Counted from the stretch's first letter, positions 53,769 through 62,915 are shown. The stretch is DNA of 64,000 nt from Natronococcus pandeyae (GCF_008122205.1 NZ_PHNJ01000003.1:310001-374000), one strand, 5' to 3'. Made by a program: numbers and translations. The notes: generated from the letters alone by a model not told the origin.

Positions 53769-54617
53769 ATGGCACACGAGACCGACATCGACGTCAACGA
53801 GATCATCGAACGGTCCAGCGGCCGTTCCGGAAACGTCTTCGAGTACCAGCCCGGCGACAGCTTCGTCCACCGGCTGAATCCGGTGACCAAGCTCGTCATC
53901 AGCGTCTCGCTCGTGTTCATCGCGTTTCTCTTCCCGACGTACCCAGGGCCGGCGGTCCTGACCGTCGCCACGTTCGTGGTCGTCGTCCTTGCCGGCGTCA
54001 CGAAGGCGGTCCTCCGCATCGTTGCGGTCATCGGCACGCCGCTGGCCGCGTCACTGCTGATCATCCACGGGCTGTTCTATCCCGGGAACGAGACGGTGCT
54101 GTACACCGTCGGCGGCGTGCCCGTGGTCGAGCAGGTCCACTACTACCGAGAGGGGTTCGAGTTCGCGCTCCTCTACCTGTTTCGCATCCTCACGCTCATG
54201 CTCGCGCTGCTCGTGACGATCGTCACCACCCACCCGAAGCGGCTGACAATCGCGCTGATGGAGAAGGGGATGCCGAGCAAGTTCGCGTACGTGTTCCTCG
54301 CGGCGCTCCAGCTCATCCCGCAGCTCCAGGCGCGGGCGGTCTCGATCCTCGACGCACAGCGGGCCCGCGGTCTCGACACGAAGGCGACGCTCCGTCGCCG
54401 CGTGCGATCGCTGTTCGCGCTCATGATCCCGCTGTTGATCGGGACGCTCATCGCCACGGAGACGCGGGCGCTCGCGCTCGAGTCCCGTGGTTTCTCGCGG
54501 GTCGGCGAGCGCACGTTCCTGCTCGACGTTCCCGACACGGCCCTCGACCGGGCGCTGCGCTGGCTGGCCGTCGCGGCCGTCGTCGTCGTCGCCGTCTGGC
54601 GGGTGGTGTTCGGATGA
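53769..54617 (+). CDS. ECF transporter transmembrane T component
   Basis: A 282-aa EcfT/CbiQ. Long N-terminal head, then helices (LVISVSLVFIAFLFP, RILTLMLALLVTIVT) and the coupling helices carrying the two Ala-Arg-Gly-type motifs: DAQRARGLDTK and LALESRGFSR. These dock onto the ATPase. The stop codon overlaps the ATPase ATG (ATGA). Confidence 0.9.
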   Translation: MAHETDIDVNEIIERSSGRSGNVFEYQPGDSFVHRLNPVTKLVISVSLVFIAFLFPTYPGPAVLTVATFVVVVLAGVTKAVLRIVAVIGTPLAASLLIIHGLFYPGNETVLYTVGGVPVVEQVHYYREGFEFALLYLFRILTLMLALLVTIVTTHPKRLTIALMEKGMPSKFAYVFLAALQLIPQLQARAVSILDAQRARGLDTKATLRRRVRSLFALMIPLLIGTLIATETRALALESRGFSRVGERTFLLDVPDTALDRALRWLAVAAVVVVAVWRVVFG

Positions 54618-56434
54618 GCCTGATCGAGTTCGACGACGTCTCTTTTCAGTACCGGACCCAGCCGGACGACGAGTACGCGCTCGAGTCGGTGAGCTGTCGC
54701 ATCGAGCGCGAGGAGTTCGTCGGGATCACGGGGCCGAGCCACGCCGGCAAGTCGACGTTTTGCCGGTGCATCCCGAGTTACATCCCTAACTTCTTCGACG
54801 GGACGCTGTCCGGGACGGTCACCGTCGACGGCGTCGACGCGCGCGAGACGACGATCGGCGAGATGGCGACGACGGCCGGACTGCTGTTCGAGAACCCGTT
54901 CGACCAGCTCACCGGCGCCAGCACGAGCGTGATCGAGGAGGTGGCGTTCGGCCTCGAGAACCTCGGGCTGCCCGCCGACGAGATCCTCGAGCGCTGCGTC
55001 GAGAACTTAGAGCGGATGAACATTCGCGATCTCATCGACCGGAACCCCCAACAGCTCTCCGGCGGGCAGTCCCAGCGACTCGCGCTGGCGGCGATTCTGG
55101 CGATGCAGCCCGAGGTGCTCGTCCTCGACGAGCCGGCCTCGCAGCTCGACCCCCACGGCACGGACGAGGTGTTCGACGTCATCTCCGGGATGGACGACGA
55201 GGGCTACACCGTCATCCTCGTCAGCCAGCAGCTCGGGCGGATGGCTCGCCACCTCGACCGGCTGTTCGTGCTCGATAACGGTCGACTCGTCGACCAGGGC
55301 GACCCCCGGGAGGTGCTGGATCACGAAGCGGCTGGGGCCGACCGGGTGCTCGTCCCCGACACAGTGACCGTCGGGCGCCGTCTCAGACGGCAGGGGTACA
55401 TCGATCGCGACCGGCCGCTCCCGCTGCGCGTCGACGAGGCGGTCGAGGAACTCCGCCCCCACGTCGCCCCCGCCGAAACCGACGCGCAGACGAACGGGCT
55501 CGGCGGGTCGGACGAGCGAGCGGGTTCCGGCAACGAGCGGTCGTCGATGGCCGAAAGTGGCGGCGACGAACTGGCGGCCGAGAAGGGCAACGGCGAACCG
55601 GGAGTCGAGGGCGGCGACGACGAACCGGCGGTCGTCTTCGACGGCGTGCGCTTCGCCTACAACGAAGAGATCGAGGCCCTCCGAGGAATCTCCTGCTCGT
55701 TCGACGGCGGCTGCGTCTGTCTCGTCGGACAGAACGGTGCCGGGAAGTCGACGTTCGCCAAGCATCTCAACGGACTGTTGAAGCCGACGGAGGGCACGGT
55801 TCGCATCCGCGGAACGGATACTCGAGACTACCGGGTCGCCCAGCTCGCCCGGGACGTCGGTCTGAGCTTTCAGAACCCCGACGATCAACTGTTTCACGAC
55901 AGCGTCGAGGAGGAGATCCGGTACGGGCCCCGCAACCTCGACTACGACGTTGACCGGATCGACGACCTCGTCGAGGTCGCCGTCGAGCGGATGCACTTAG
56001 ACGAGGTTCGCGAAAAGAACCCGTACGACCTGGGCCACTCCCAGCGCAAGCGGGTCGCGGTCGCGTCCGTGTTGGCGATGGATACGCCGATCGTCGTCCT
56101 CGACGAGCCGACCGGCGGGCAGGACGCCCCCGGAACCCGAATGCTCGGCGCTGCCGTCAACGATCTCGTCGCCGACGGGAAGCTCGTCGTCGTGATCACT
56201 CACGACATGTCCTTCGCGTGCGAACACGCGACGCGCGTCGTCGCGCTCGGCGAGGGCCAGATTCTTCTCGACGGGACGCCGCGCGAGGTGTTCTCCCGTC
56301 CGGATACTCTCGCGAAGACGGACGTCCAGCCGCCGGCCGCGACGCGGATCGGAACCCGGCTCGGGCTGTCAGAGCCCGCCCTCTCGGTCGAGGATCTCCT
56401 CGCGGCCGTGGACCGATCCACGGCCGAGGAATAG
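54614..56434 (+). CDS. ECF transporter fused ATPase (A-A'), asymmetric
   Basis: A 606-aa protein with two ABC ATPase domains joined by an acidic linker (about residues 285-345). NBD1: Walker A GPSHAGKST, signature LSGGQSQR, Walker B VLVLDEP, but the H-loop position reads VSQQ. NBD2: Walker A GQNGAGKST, Walker B IVVLDEP, H-loop VITHD, but the signature reads LGHSQRKR. Thus both weak elements fall in the same composite site (NBD1 Walker A with NBD2 signature). The ATG overlaps the ecfT stop by four bases. Confidence 0.9.
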   Translation: MSLIEFDDVSFQYRTQPDDEYALESVSCRIEREEFVGITGPSHAGKSTFCRCIPSYIPNFFDGTLSGTVTVDGVDARETTIGEMATTAGLLFENPFDQLTGASTSVIEEVAFGLENLGLPADEILERCVENLERMNIRDLIDRNPQQLSGGQSQRLALAAILAMQPEVLVLDEPASQLDPHGTDEVFDVISGMDDEGYTVILVSQQLGRMARHLDRLFVLDNGRLVDQGDPREVLDHEAAGADRVLVPDTVTVGRRLRRQGYIDRDRPLPLRVDEAVEELRPHVAPAETDAQTNGLGGSDERAGSGNERSSMAESGGDELAAEKGNGEPGVEGGDDEPAVVFDGVRFAYNEEIEALRGISCSFDGGCVCLVGQNGAGKSTFAKHLNGLLKPTEGTVRIRGTDTRDYRVAQLARDVGLSFQNPDDQLFHDSVEEEIRYGPRNLDYDVDRIDDLVEVAVERMHLDEVREKNPYDLGHSQRKRVAVASVLAMDTPIVVLDEPTGGQDAPGTRMLGAAVNDLVADGKLVVVITHDMSFACEHATRVVALGEGQILLDGTPREVFSRPDTLAKTDVQPPAATRIGTRLGLSEPALSVEDLLAAVDRSTAEE

Positions 56435-56877
56435 GGGCGAGGAACGGGCGCCTGGAACGCGCGCTCGAGGGCGAAGGAGAGAGTACGTCGATCCGTGCGC
56501 TTCCGAGGACGTTCGCGAGAGACCTGGTTCGATCGATGCCAGTTAGCCGAGATCGATCGGACAGGTCTCGTCGCCGCCGTACTCGAACCCCGTACGATCC
56601 AGTACGTCGAGAACGGGATGGCGACGATCACCGTGGGGAGAAACTACGGGCCCGAAGATATCGACGTCGCGGAGCTCCACGACGTGTTCTCCATCCTCGA
56701 GTCCCCCCATCTGGAGAGACCGGGCTTCGCCGAGTAAGGTGAGGCCTGGAGGCTCGTCGAAGAGGGCGACACGGAACGCGACGGCGAGTAGGTCGACGCC
56801 AGCTTTCGAACCGACCGACCGCGTCGCGATCTCCCGAAACAGAACACCTTTGCCGAAGTTTCTCCTTCCTCGAGAGG
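56435..56877. other. Gap holding a thiolase remnant
   Basis: About 443 bases with an 80-codon frame (56495-56737) whose only recognisable part is the thiolase fragment described separately. No promoter or RNA identified. Confidence 0.5.
56630..56797 (+). pseudogene. Thiolase (acetyl-CoA acyltransferase) remnant
   Basis: GPEDIDVAELHDVFSILE and LERPGFAE, a stop, then GEAWRLVEEGDTERDGE and another stop read in one frame. This matches the archaeal thiolase segment DVAEVHDxFT ... LGFxxxGEGWRLxEEGxTE, which precedes the active-site region. The rest of the gene is missing. Confidence 0.6.
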
Positions 56878-57528
56878 ATGACACGGGAACCGTTCGGCCA
56901 GCTCGGTCGCGCCGTCGCGATCGGCGTCCTCCTCGCGGCCCTCGTCGGACTCACGGTCTGGGCGGGCGCGTTACCCGTCACCCCCATGGAGAGCGAGGTG
57001 CCGACTGAGGTCGAGGTCACGCCCGATCGCGAGGCCTACGTCGGCGAGCAGGTGGTCCTCGGCGGCTTCGTCGTCGACACCGACCCCGTCGTGCTCGCGA
57101 CGTGGTCGAGCGGCGACGGCCGGTTCACTCTCGTCGACGCCGACCGGCACGTCCAGAACGCGGACGAGCCGCTCGAGACCGGCGACCGCATGTCCGCCTA
57201 CGGGACGCTCGAGGACGAGGAAACGCTCGCCGTCGAGCGCGCGACGGTCCAGCAGCCCTCCGAGACGCGGTACATGGTGATCGTCTCGCTGCTCGGCGGC
57301 CTCTGGGTCGCCGGCCGGCTCGTCCGCGACTGGCGCTTCGACCTCGAGCGACTCGCGTTCGTTCCGCGCGAGCCGGCGCGCCCGAGCAAGGAGAACGGAG
57401 ATGACGATACCGAAGACGACCGCGAACGAGCCGCGGCCGCTCGGGGTTCTCACGCGCGAGCGCGCGCTAAACCCGCTTCCGAGAGCCAGGGCGACGGCCG
57501 CTCGAGCGGAGGTGAGCGCCGTGGCTGA
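56878..57528 (+). CDS. Membrane-anchored protein with OB-like external domain
   Basis: A 216-aa protein: one N-terminal helix (AVAIGVLLAALVGLTVWAGALP), a beta-rich domain (VTPDREAYVGEQVVLGGFVVDTDPVVLATWSSGDGRFTLVD ... GDRMSAYGTLEDEETLAVERATVQ) resembling OB folds, a second helix (YMVIVSLLGGLWVAGRLV) and an acidic tail. It overlaps the next gene's start. Family not recognised. Confidence 0.7.
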   Translation: MTREPFGQLGRAVAIGVLLAALVGLTVWAGALPVTPMESEVPTEVEVTPDREAYVGEQVVLGGFVVDTDPVVLATWSSGDGRFTLVDADRHVQNADEPLETGDRMSAYGTLEDEETLAVERATVQQPSETRYMVIVSLLGGLWVAGRLVRDWRFDLERLAFVPREPARPSKENGDDDTEDDRERAAAARGSHARARAKPASESQGDGRSSGGERRG

Positions 57529-58036
57529 CGTCCTGACCCACATTCTCGTGGGTTACGTGATCGGAATGGCGCTCTCGTTTCGGTACGAGTGGATGCGACC
57601 GGCCCACGTCACGCTGGTCATGCTCGGCGCGCTCTCGCCGGACTTCGCAAAGGCCGACCTGTTCGTTTCCGACTGGGTCGTCCACTCGCTGCTGGGGATT
57701 CCGTTCTCCTGGTCGGCGCTGCACACGCTCGGCGGGACGGTCGTCGTCGTGCTCCTCGTCTCGCTGCTGATCGCTCCCGAGCACCGCTGGCACGCGGCCG
57801 CGCTGATCGCGCTCGGCGCCGCCTCGCACCACGTCCTGGACGTCGCGCTCATGACGTCGACGGGGCAGGCCTACGCCGTCTTCTGGCCGGTCACCGAGTA
57901 TCGGCCGCCGGCGGGCGGGCTCTACCTGAGCACCGACCGGTGGCCAGCGCTCGTCTCCGGAGCTCTCGCAGCGCTCGTCTGGGGGATCGACCGGTACCGT
58001 CGCGACGGGGACGACGGTTCGCCGTCGCTCGAGTGA
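57521..58036 (+). CDS. YdjM-type membrane-bound metal-dependent hydrolase
   Basis: About 171 aa: MADVLTHILVGYVIGMAL begins the PF04307-like pattern, with His in THIL, then LGALSPDFAKADL, DWVVHSLLG, ALHTLGGTVVV and ASHHVLDVALM (histidines and aspartates spaced through membrane helices). Homologues are membrane-embedded hydrolases of unknown substrate. GTG start at 57521; it overlaps the upstream gene by eight bases. GTG at 57512 is possible. Confidence 0.75.
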   Translation: MADVLTHILVGYVIGMALSFRYEWMRPAHVTLVMLGALSPDFAKADLFVSDWVVHSLLGIPFSWSALHTLGGTVVVVLLVSLLIAPEHRWHAAALIALGAASHHVLDVALMTSTGQAYAVFWPVTEYRPPAGGLYLSTDRWPALVSGALAALVWGIDRYRRDGDDGSPSLE

Positions 58037-58168
58037 TTTCGGACGCCGCTCTTTCTCTCCAGTCTCTCCTCGCCAGCGAGCCGTCGACTGCGACTAGTCA
58101 CGACGGGGCCGAAACTGCTGGCTCGAGACGAACTCGAGACGAATCGAGGTGGAGACGAAAACGGTTCG

Positions 58169-59212
58169 TCAAGCCTGTTCGTCGGTGACGTCCTCTTCCC
58201 AGGTCGCCGACGCGGTGACCCGGCCGTCGTCGACCTCGATCGTCGCCTCGGCGGCCGAGGTCCCGAGCACGCCCTCGAGTTCGTCCTCGTCGGCCGCCAG
58301 GTCGTCGCCGAGCGCGGCGAACGCGCCGGTAGCGCCGTCGTCCTCGAGGTCGAGCGAGCTGCAGACGCCGGTCGCGCCCTCGAGGTGGTCGAACTCCGCG
58401 CCGTCCGTGGCCTCCTCGTCGTCTGCGTCGTCGGCGTAGCCGCCGAAGGCGAGCTGGCCGTGGCCCGCCTCCTCGAGCAGCCACTCCACGTCGGGCTCTG
58501 CGTCGGCCGCGCCGTCGCCCTCGCGGGCCTCGATCGGTCCGCGAACCAGCTCCGCGGCGTCGACATCGTCGTCGCTCGCGAAGACGATCGCCTCCTCGCT
58601 GACGGCGAGCACGTCGGGACCCATCGCGTCCTCGTCGCCCTCGACCGGCTCGTATCGGGCGAAGTCGCCGATCTCGCCGCGCTGTTCGTGCTCGCGCTCC
58701 ATGGCGAACACGTCGTCCGGCACGGTAGTCAGTTCGCCGGCGATCTCCTCGGTATCGATCTCGCCGGCGAGGACGAGCGCGTCGTTCACCCAGAGGATCT
58801 CCTCGACGTTCGTCTCGAAATCGTCGGCGGCGGGCTCGTCTTCGTCGTCCGCGTCCTCGTCCGGCTGAACGAGTCCCATCAGGCCGGTACCCCAGAGACC
58901 GAAGCCGGCACCCACGATGCCAACGAACGCGCCGAGCATCGGGTAGGCGATCATCGCGTCCTCGTGGTCGCCCCAGTCGTCGGCATCCTCGTCTCCCTCC
59001 TCCGGATCCGGATCGTCCAGCGCCTCGAGCGCCGCCCAGTCGACGTACGCGAAGACGACGTCGTCGTCCGCGTCCAGGTGGAGCCAGGTCGCGTACGCGG
59101 GCACCTCGCCGTCGTCGAGGCCGACCGTCTCGAGACAGCCTGCGGTGGTGCCGACCGCGGCGGCTGCCGCCGCGCCGGTGAGTTTGAGCAGGTTCCGTCG
59201 ATGCAGTGTCAT
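58169..59212 (-). CDS. Tat-exported acidic lipoprotein
   Basis: A 347-aa protein. The leader is HRRNLLKLTGAAAAAAVGTTAGC, a twin-arginine signal with a lipobox Cys at about 26. The mature part is very acidic with repeated Asp/Glu runs and a hydrophobic segment (AYPMLGAFVGIVGAGFGLWGTGLMG, about residue 90-115). No enzymatic motif recognised. A surface-anchored haloarchaeal protein of unknown role. Confidence 0.78.
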   Translation of the reverse strand: MTLHRRNLLKLTGAAAAAAVGTTAGCLETVGLDDGEVPAYATWLHLDADDDVVFAYVDWAALEALDDPDPEEGDEDADDWGDHEDAMIAYPMLGAFVGIVGAGFGLWGTGLMGLVQPDEDADDEDEPAADDFETNVEEILWVNDALVLAGEIDTEEIAGELTTVPDDVFAMEREHEQRGEIGDFARYEPVEGDEDAMGPDVLAVSEEAIVFASDDDVDAAELVRGPIEAREGDGAADAEPDVEWLLEEAGHGQLAFGGYADDADDEEATDGAEFDHLEGATGVCSSLDLEDDGATGAFAALGDDLAADEDELEGVLGTSAAEATIEVDDGRVTASATWEEDVTDEQA

Positions 59213-59387
59213 CTCCGAACCTGTTTCGAGAACTGAATAATGGGTCTTCTGTATTTGAGCACGGACTCACCGCGATCCGCCCACTACGCACACGTCACTC
59301 GAGCACACCACTAACCAGCACCCCGAAGCCACCGTACCGACCACACAGCGGTGTGACACGGCCATCGCCGGACGGCAAGGGGCCACG

Positions 59388-59576
59388 ATCAGGGACCGCG
59401 AACGAATCGCGAAAGCGCTCGCGATCGGCTTCGCCGGCGCGATCCTGATCGCCGTCGGCTTCGTCGCGGTCTTCGACGACCTCTTTCTCGGCGCGTCGTC
59501 GAGACTCACGTTCGGCGTCGTGATCGCGGCGCTGGTCGCCAATCGCTGGGAAGAACGAGCGAACGAAAACAGCTAG
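59388..59576 (+). CDS. Two-helix membrane protein without canonical start
   Basis: The frame reads RDRERIAKALAIGFAGAILIAVGFVAVFDDLFLGASSRLTFGVVIAALVANRWEERANENS, two membrane helices and charged ends, and looks like a real small protein. In this frame no ATG, GTG or TTG lies between the previous stop at 59256-59258 and the helices. Either it uses a non-standard start or the 5' end is lost. The stop is convergent with the Trx reductase gene stop. Confidence 0.4.
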   Translation: MRDRERIAKALAIGFAGAILIAVGFVAVFDDLFLGASSRLTFGVVIAALVANRWEERANENS

Positions 59577-60991
59577 TCGTCGGCCGCGGCCGCCTCGGTT
59601 TCGGCGGTCGAGTCGGCTCGCTCCAGATCCTCGAGGTACTCGTCGACGTCGAGGGCGGCTTTTGACCCCATCCCGGCGGCCGTCACGGCCTGCTGGTAGT
59701 GGTAGTCGACGACGTCGCCGGCGCCGAAGATGCCGGGGACGTCGGTCTCGGTCTGACCGCCACCGTCGCCGCCCTGGGTGCGGAGGTAGCCCTCGGCGTC
59801 CATCGTGACGCCGGTACCCTCGAGGTAGTCGGTGTTCGGCGTGTGACCGATGGCGAAGAAGACGGCGCCGACGTCGAACTCGAACTCGTTGGTCTCGGGG
59901 TCGTCGAGCCGGTCGGTCGGATGCCCCTGCTCGTTCTCGACCAGCGTGACGTAGTCGACGCCCTCCTCCTGGGAGCCGTGGATCTCGGTCAGTTCGGTGT
60001 TCTTCATGATCTCGATCTCGCCCTCTTCGACCTTCTCGTGGACGCGGTCGATCCAGTACTGTTCGGCGCGGAACTCCTCGCGCCGGTGGGCGATGTAGAC
60101 GGTATCGGCGAACTTCGTGAGGAAGGTCGCTTCCTCCATGGCGGCGTCGCCGCCGCCGACGACGAGCATGTCCTCGTCGCGGAAGAACGCGCCGTCACAG
60201 GTCGCACACGTCGAGAGCCCGTATCCCATCAGCTCCTCCTCGCCGGGGATGCCGAGCGTGCGGGCGCTCGCACCCGAGGCGGCGATGATGGCGTCGGCGA
60301 TGTAGACGTCGCCGTTCGTCAGTTCGACGCGGAACAGGTGGGAGTCGGCGTCGCCGGATCCGGACGGGGTCTGGGTCGCAGCCGAGTCCGAGTCGACGCG
60401 TTCGACGGAGTCGACGATCCCGTTCTCGAGTTCGGCCCCGAACTGCTTGGCCTGCTCTTTCATGTTGTTCACGAGTTCGGGACCGCTGATCCCCTCCGGG
60501 AAGCCGGGGTAGTTCGCGACGTCGGTCGTCAGCGTCAACTGGCCGCCGGGTTCGTCGCCCTCGATGACCAGTGGATCGTTGTCACCGCGGCCGGCGTAGA
60601 TCGCGGCGGTGAGGCCGGCGATACCGGTGCCGGCGATGATCAGCTTCCGGTGTTCGACCGCTTCGGCGGCTGCGCCGCCTTCGTCTCGATGCCCCGTCGG
60701 CGCATCGCTCTCCCCGCCGTCGGTGACGAGACCGAGTTTCTCGTCGAGTTCGCCCGTCTCCTCGAGCGCGCTGGTCTCGTCCCAGCCGCCGATCAGGTCG
60801 CCGTCGACGAACACCTCGGGAGCGGTCTTGCGACCGTCGGCCCGCTCGACCATCTCCTCGAGCAGGTCGTCGTCTCCGGTAACGTTGTACGTCTCGTACT
60901 CGACACCCTTGCTGTCGAAGAGGTCCTTCGCCTTCTCACAATAGGGGCACTCCTCCTTGGTATAAATCTCGACGCGGGGCTGTTCGCTCAT
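59573..60991 (-). CDS. Thioredoxin reductase with N-terminal glutaredoxin domain
   Basis: A 472-aa fusion. Residues 1-80 are a glutaredoxin (CPYC at 15-18; cis-Pro in KTAPEVF). An acidic linker leads to the reductase (GTGIAGLTAAIYAGR at about 121-135; redox CATC at 262-265; GAGDVVDYHYQQAVTAAGMG near the end). Residues 200-217 form an extra acidic/serine insert in the FAD domain. Fused Grx-TrxR would let one NADPH-dependent enzyme reduce its own glutaredoxin module. Start ATG at 60991. Confidence 0.93.
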   Translation of the reverse strand: MSEQPRVEIYTKEECPYCEKAKDLFDSKGVEYETYNVTGDDDLLEEMVERADGRKTAPEVFVDGDLIGGWDETSALEETGELDEKLGLVTDGGESDAPTGHRDEGGAAAEAVEHRKLIIAGTGIAGLTAAIYAGRGDNDPLVIEGDEPGGQLTLTTDVANYPGFPEGISGPELVNNMKEQAKQFGAELENGIVDSVERVDSDSAATQTPSGSGDADSHLFRVELTNGDVYIADAIIAASGASARTLGIPGEEELMGYGLSTCATCDGAFFRDEDMLVVGGGDAAMEEATFLTKFADTVYIAHRREEFRAEQYWIDRVHEKVEEGEIEIMKNTELTEIHGSQEEGVDYVTLVENEQGHPTDRLDDPETNEFEFDVGAVFFAIGHTPNTDYLEGTGVTMDAEGYLRTQGGDGGGQTETDVPGIFGAGDVVDYHYQQAVTAAGMGSKAALDVDEYLEDLERADSTAETEAAAADD

Positions 60992-61060
60992 ACCCCTCTG
61001 TTGGGAAACTGCGCCTAAACCCCTTGCGTTCTCGGCACCGGTCGGGGCTTACGACGCCGT

Positions 61061-62353
61061 CTAGCCGTCCGAAGCCGCCCCCTCGACGAACTCGAGGATG
61101 ACGGCGATATCGTGATCGGTCCGCTCCTCGAGGGAGTGCTCCATGGTCGAGGCGAGCTCCGGATACGGCGCGTCTGCCGGGCGGCGAACGGCGATCGTCA
61201 CCCCCGTTTCGTCGGCGACCATTCCGCCGTCGTAGAACTCCGTCTGGAGTTCGACTAGCTCGAGTTGCTCGTGGTCGTCGTCGTCGAGCACCGACCTGAC
61301 CTCCTCGTTGACCTCGTTTTCGAAGGCGACGTGCTGTCCGAGGACGAGTCCGGCGCCGGCCAGGACGACCATACTAACGAGCACCATGACAGCAACCGCG
61401 CCGAGTCGGTCCTGGGTGAGATTCGCCCGGAGGTTTCCTGGGTCCCACTCGTCGGGTCGGTAGCCGAGATACCAGAAGACGGCGAGGCCGGCGAGCAGGA
61501 TCGACGTGGCGTTGACTGCAACCAGAACGAACGCGCCGAGTGCGACACTGACGTTGCCCCAGGCGATGCCGATACCGACCGCCGCGGCCGCCGGGATGAG
61601 CGCTGCGGCGATCATCACGCCGACCAGCGAGACGGGGATCGCCGTTGCGAGACCGAAGGCGCCTGCAGCACCGGCAGAGACGCCGACGACGAGTGCGAGT
61701 AGCCCCGGTGAAATCCGGTTTTGGACCTGCTCGATGGCCGTGATGTCGATGGTGCCCGGAACGACCCCGCCCGATCGAACCAGCCAGGCGAACGCGAACG
61801 CACCGAGCATGGCGACGACGAGTCCGACCACCATCGAGAAGACGCCGTCGAAGAACATCCGGCGATCGTCGAGAACGAGGCCGACGGTCCCGGTCATCGC
61901 CGCGCTGATTTGCGGTGCGATCACCATCGACCCGACGACGATCGCCGGCGAGTCGAGCAACAGCCCCGCGGTCGCGACGATCGCACTCAGCAGGGTCATC
62001 ACGTAGTAGGTGACCCGGCCCGGCGTCATGTTCAGCGCCTTGGTTCGGATCTCCTCGTGGGAGATGCTGTCGTCTTCCTCGTGACCGTTGACGAAGCGGT
62101 CCTCGAGTTCCTCGATCCGTGGCGTGCGTGCAGTTTCGATCGACGAGACGACGATGAACTCGTCCTCGATGCCGGTCTCTCGAAGCGACGTCAGCACGTG
62201 TTCGACGGCCTGGGTCGGAACCGGGATCGTGACGAGTTCGGCGTCGGGGTTACTGCACTCGCTGGTCCGGACGTAGTCGAGTTGCTCGTCGTCGAGCACT
62301 CGCAGTGCGTCGTCCCGTCTCTCGTTGGGAACGAGCACCTGAAGTAATCGCAT
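61061..62353 (-). CDS. DUF389 (TIGR00341-type) membrane protein
   Basis: About 430 aa. A soluble N-terminal ACT/ferredoxin-like part (MRLLQVLVPNERRDDALRVLDDEQLDYV) leads to six or more membrane helices. Signatures: YYVMTLLSAIVATAGLLLDSPAIVVGSMVIAPQISAAMTG and VGIGIAWGNVSVALGAFVLV. The C-terminal domain is soluble. The family is widespread in archaea and cyanobacteria; function unknown. The ATG at 62353 starts the family motif; an earlier ATG at 62422 adds 23 unlike residues. Confidence 0.88.
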   Translation of the reverse strand: MRLLQVLVPNERRDDALRVLDDEQLDYVRTSECSNPDAELVTIPVPTQAVEHVLTSLRETGIEDEFIVVSSIETARTPRIEELEDRFVNGHEEDDSISHEEIRTKALNMTPGRVTYYVMTLLSAIVATAGLLLDSPAIVVGSMVIAPQISAAMTGTVGLVLDDRRMFFDGVFSMVVGLVVAMLGAFAFAWLVRSGGVVPGTIDITAIEQVQNRISPGLLALVVGVSAGAAGAFGLATAIPVSLVGVMIAAALIPAAAAVGIGIAWGNVSVALGAFVLVAVNATSILLAGLAVFWYLGYRPDEWDPGNLRANLTQDRLGAVAVMVLVSMVVLAGAGLVLGQHVAFENEVNEEVRSVLDDDDHEQLELVELQTEFYDGGMVADETGVTIAVRRPADAPYPELASTMEHSLEERTDHDIAVILEFVEGAASDG

Positions 62354-62450
62354 TCTACGGTGATCTCCCACCCACGGTAAAATGTGTACTGTTGTTCTCT
62401 CGGCGGCCGTCTGACGACGCACTTACGGTCGCGACCGACGAGCGTCGAAT

Positions 62451-62738
62451 ATGACTGCAGATCTCGAAGAGAAGACGGATCGGTACGGCGAGTTGCTCAC
62501 GGAGGCGCTCGAGGCGGCGTCGGTCGCGCCACCGGCGGGAACGCCGATGGCCGACGCGGCCGAGGACTGCTACGAGATGGCGGCGTCCTATCTCGAGGAT
62601 GGGCGACACTTTCGTGAACAGGACGACCTCGTCAACGCGCTCGCGTCGTTCTCGTACGGTCACGCGTGGCTCGATGCGGGTGCCCGAGTCGGTCTCTTCG
62701 ATGTCCCGACCGACGGCCACCTGTTCACAGTCGCGTAG
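62451..62738 (+). CDS. DUF357 family protein
   Basis: A 95-aa helical archaeal protein: YGELLTEALEAASVAPPAGTPMADAAEDCYEMAASYLEDGRHFREQDDLVNALASFSYGHAWLDAGARVGLFDV. The repeated helix-turn-helix (YL-D--HF---D---A---F-YG---LDAG) is the DUF357 pattern. Function unknown; conserved in Euryarchaeota. Confidence 0.88.
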   Translation: MTADLEEKTDRYGELLTEALEAASVAPPAGTPMADAAEDCYEMAASYLEDGRHFREQDDLVNALASFSYGHAWLDAGARVGLFDVPTDGHLFTVA

Positions 62739-62781
62739 ATCGATCGACGCCGCCTACGATCACGATTAATCACCATGTAAC

Positions 62782-62838
62782 CGAAACATATATAACAGAA
62801 ATACCGGCCTGTTTATAAAGAAGGCGAAACATTTATAT
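62782..62838 (+). promoter_or_regulatory. Tandem BRE/TATA promoters upstream of TFB
   Basis: CGAAACATATATAA (62782-62795) and CGAAACATTTATAT (62825-62838) both show a BRE-like CGAAA followed by TATA, 43 bases apart. A TTTATAAAG lies between. The downstream copy would give a leader of about 70 nt. Confidence 0.6.
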
Positions 62839-62885
62839 GGCTTACGGTGTAACTATATGTTAGCCGAGGCGACCGGGTTTCTTCT

Positions 62886-62915
62886 GGTTACCCCACCCGG
62901 GAGCCCCGAGTAACC
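62886..62915 (+). promoter_or_regulatory. Leader hairpin before the TFB start
   Basis: TGGTTAC (62885-62891) pairs with GTAACCA (62910-62916); an inner CGGG/CCCG may extend the stem. It ends 13 nt before the ATG and is within the predicted leader. Confidence 0.5.

Noticed and set aside
53756-56434. Single very long frame through EcfT and the ATPase
   Set aside because: The first 286 codons are out of frame with EcfT and not protein-like; the ATPase starts at the ATG at 54614.
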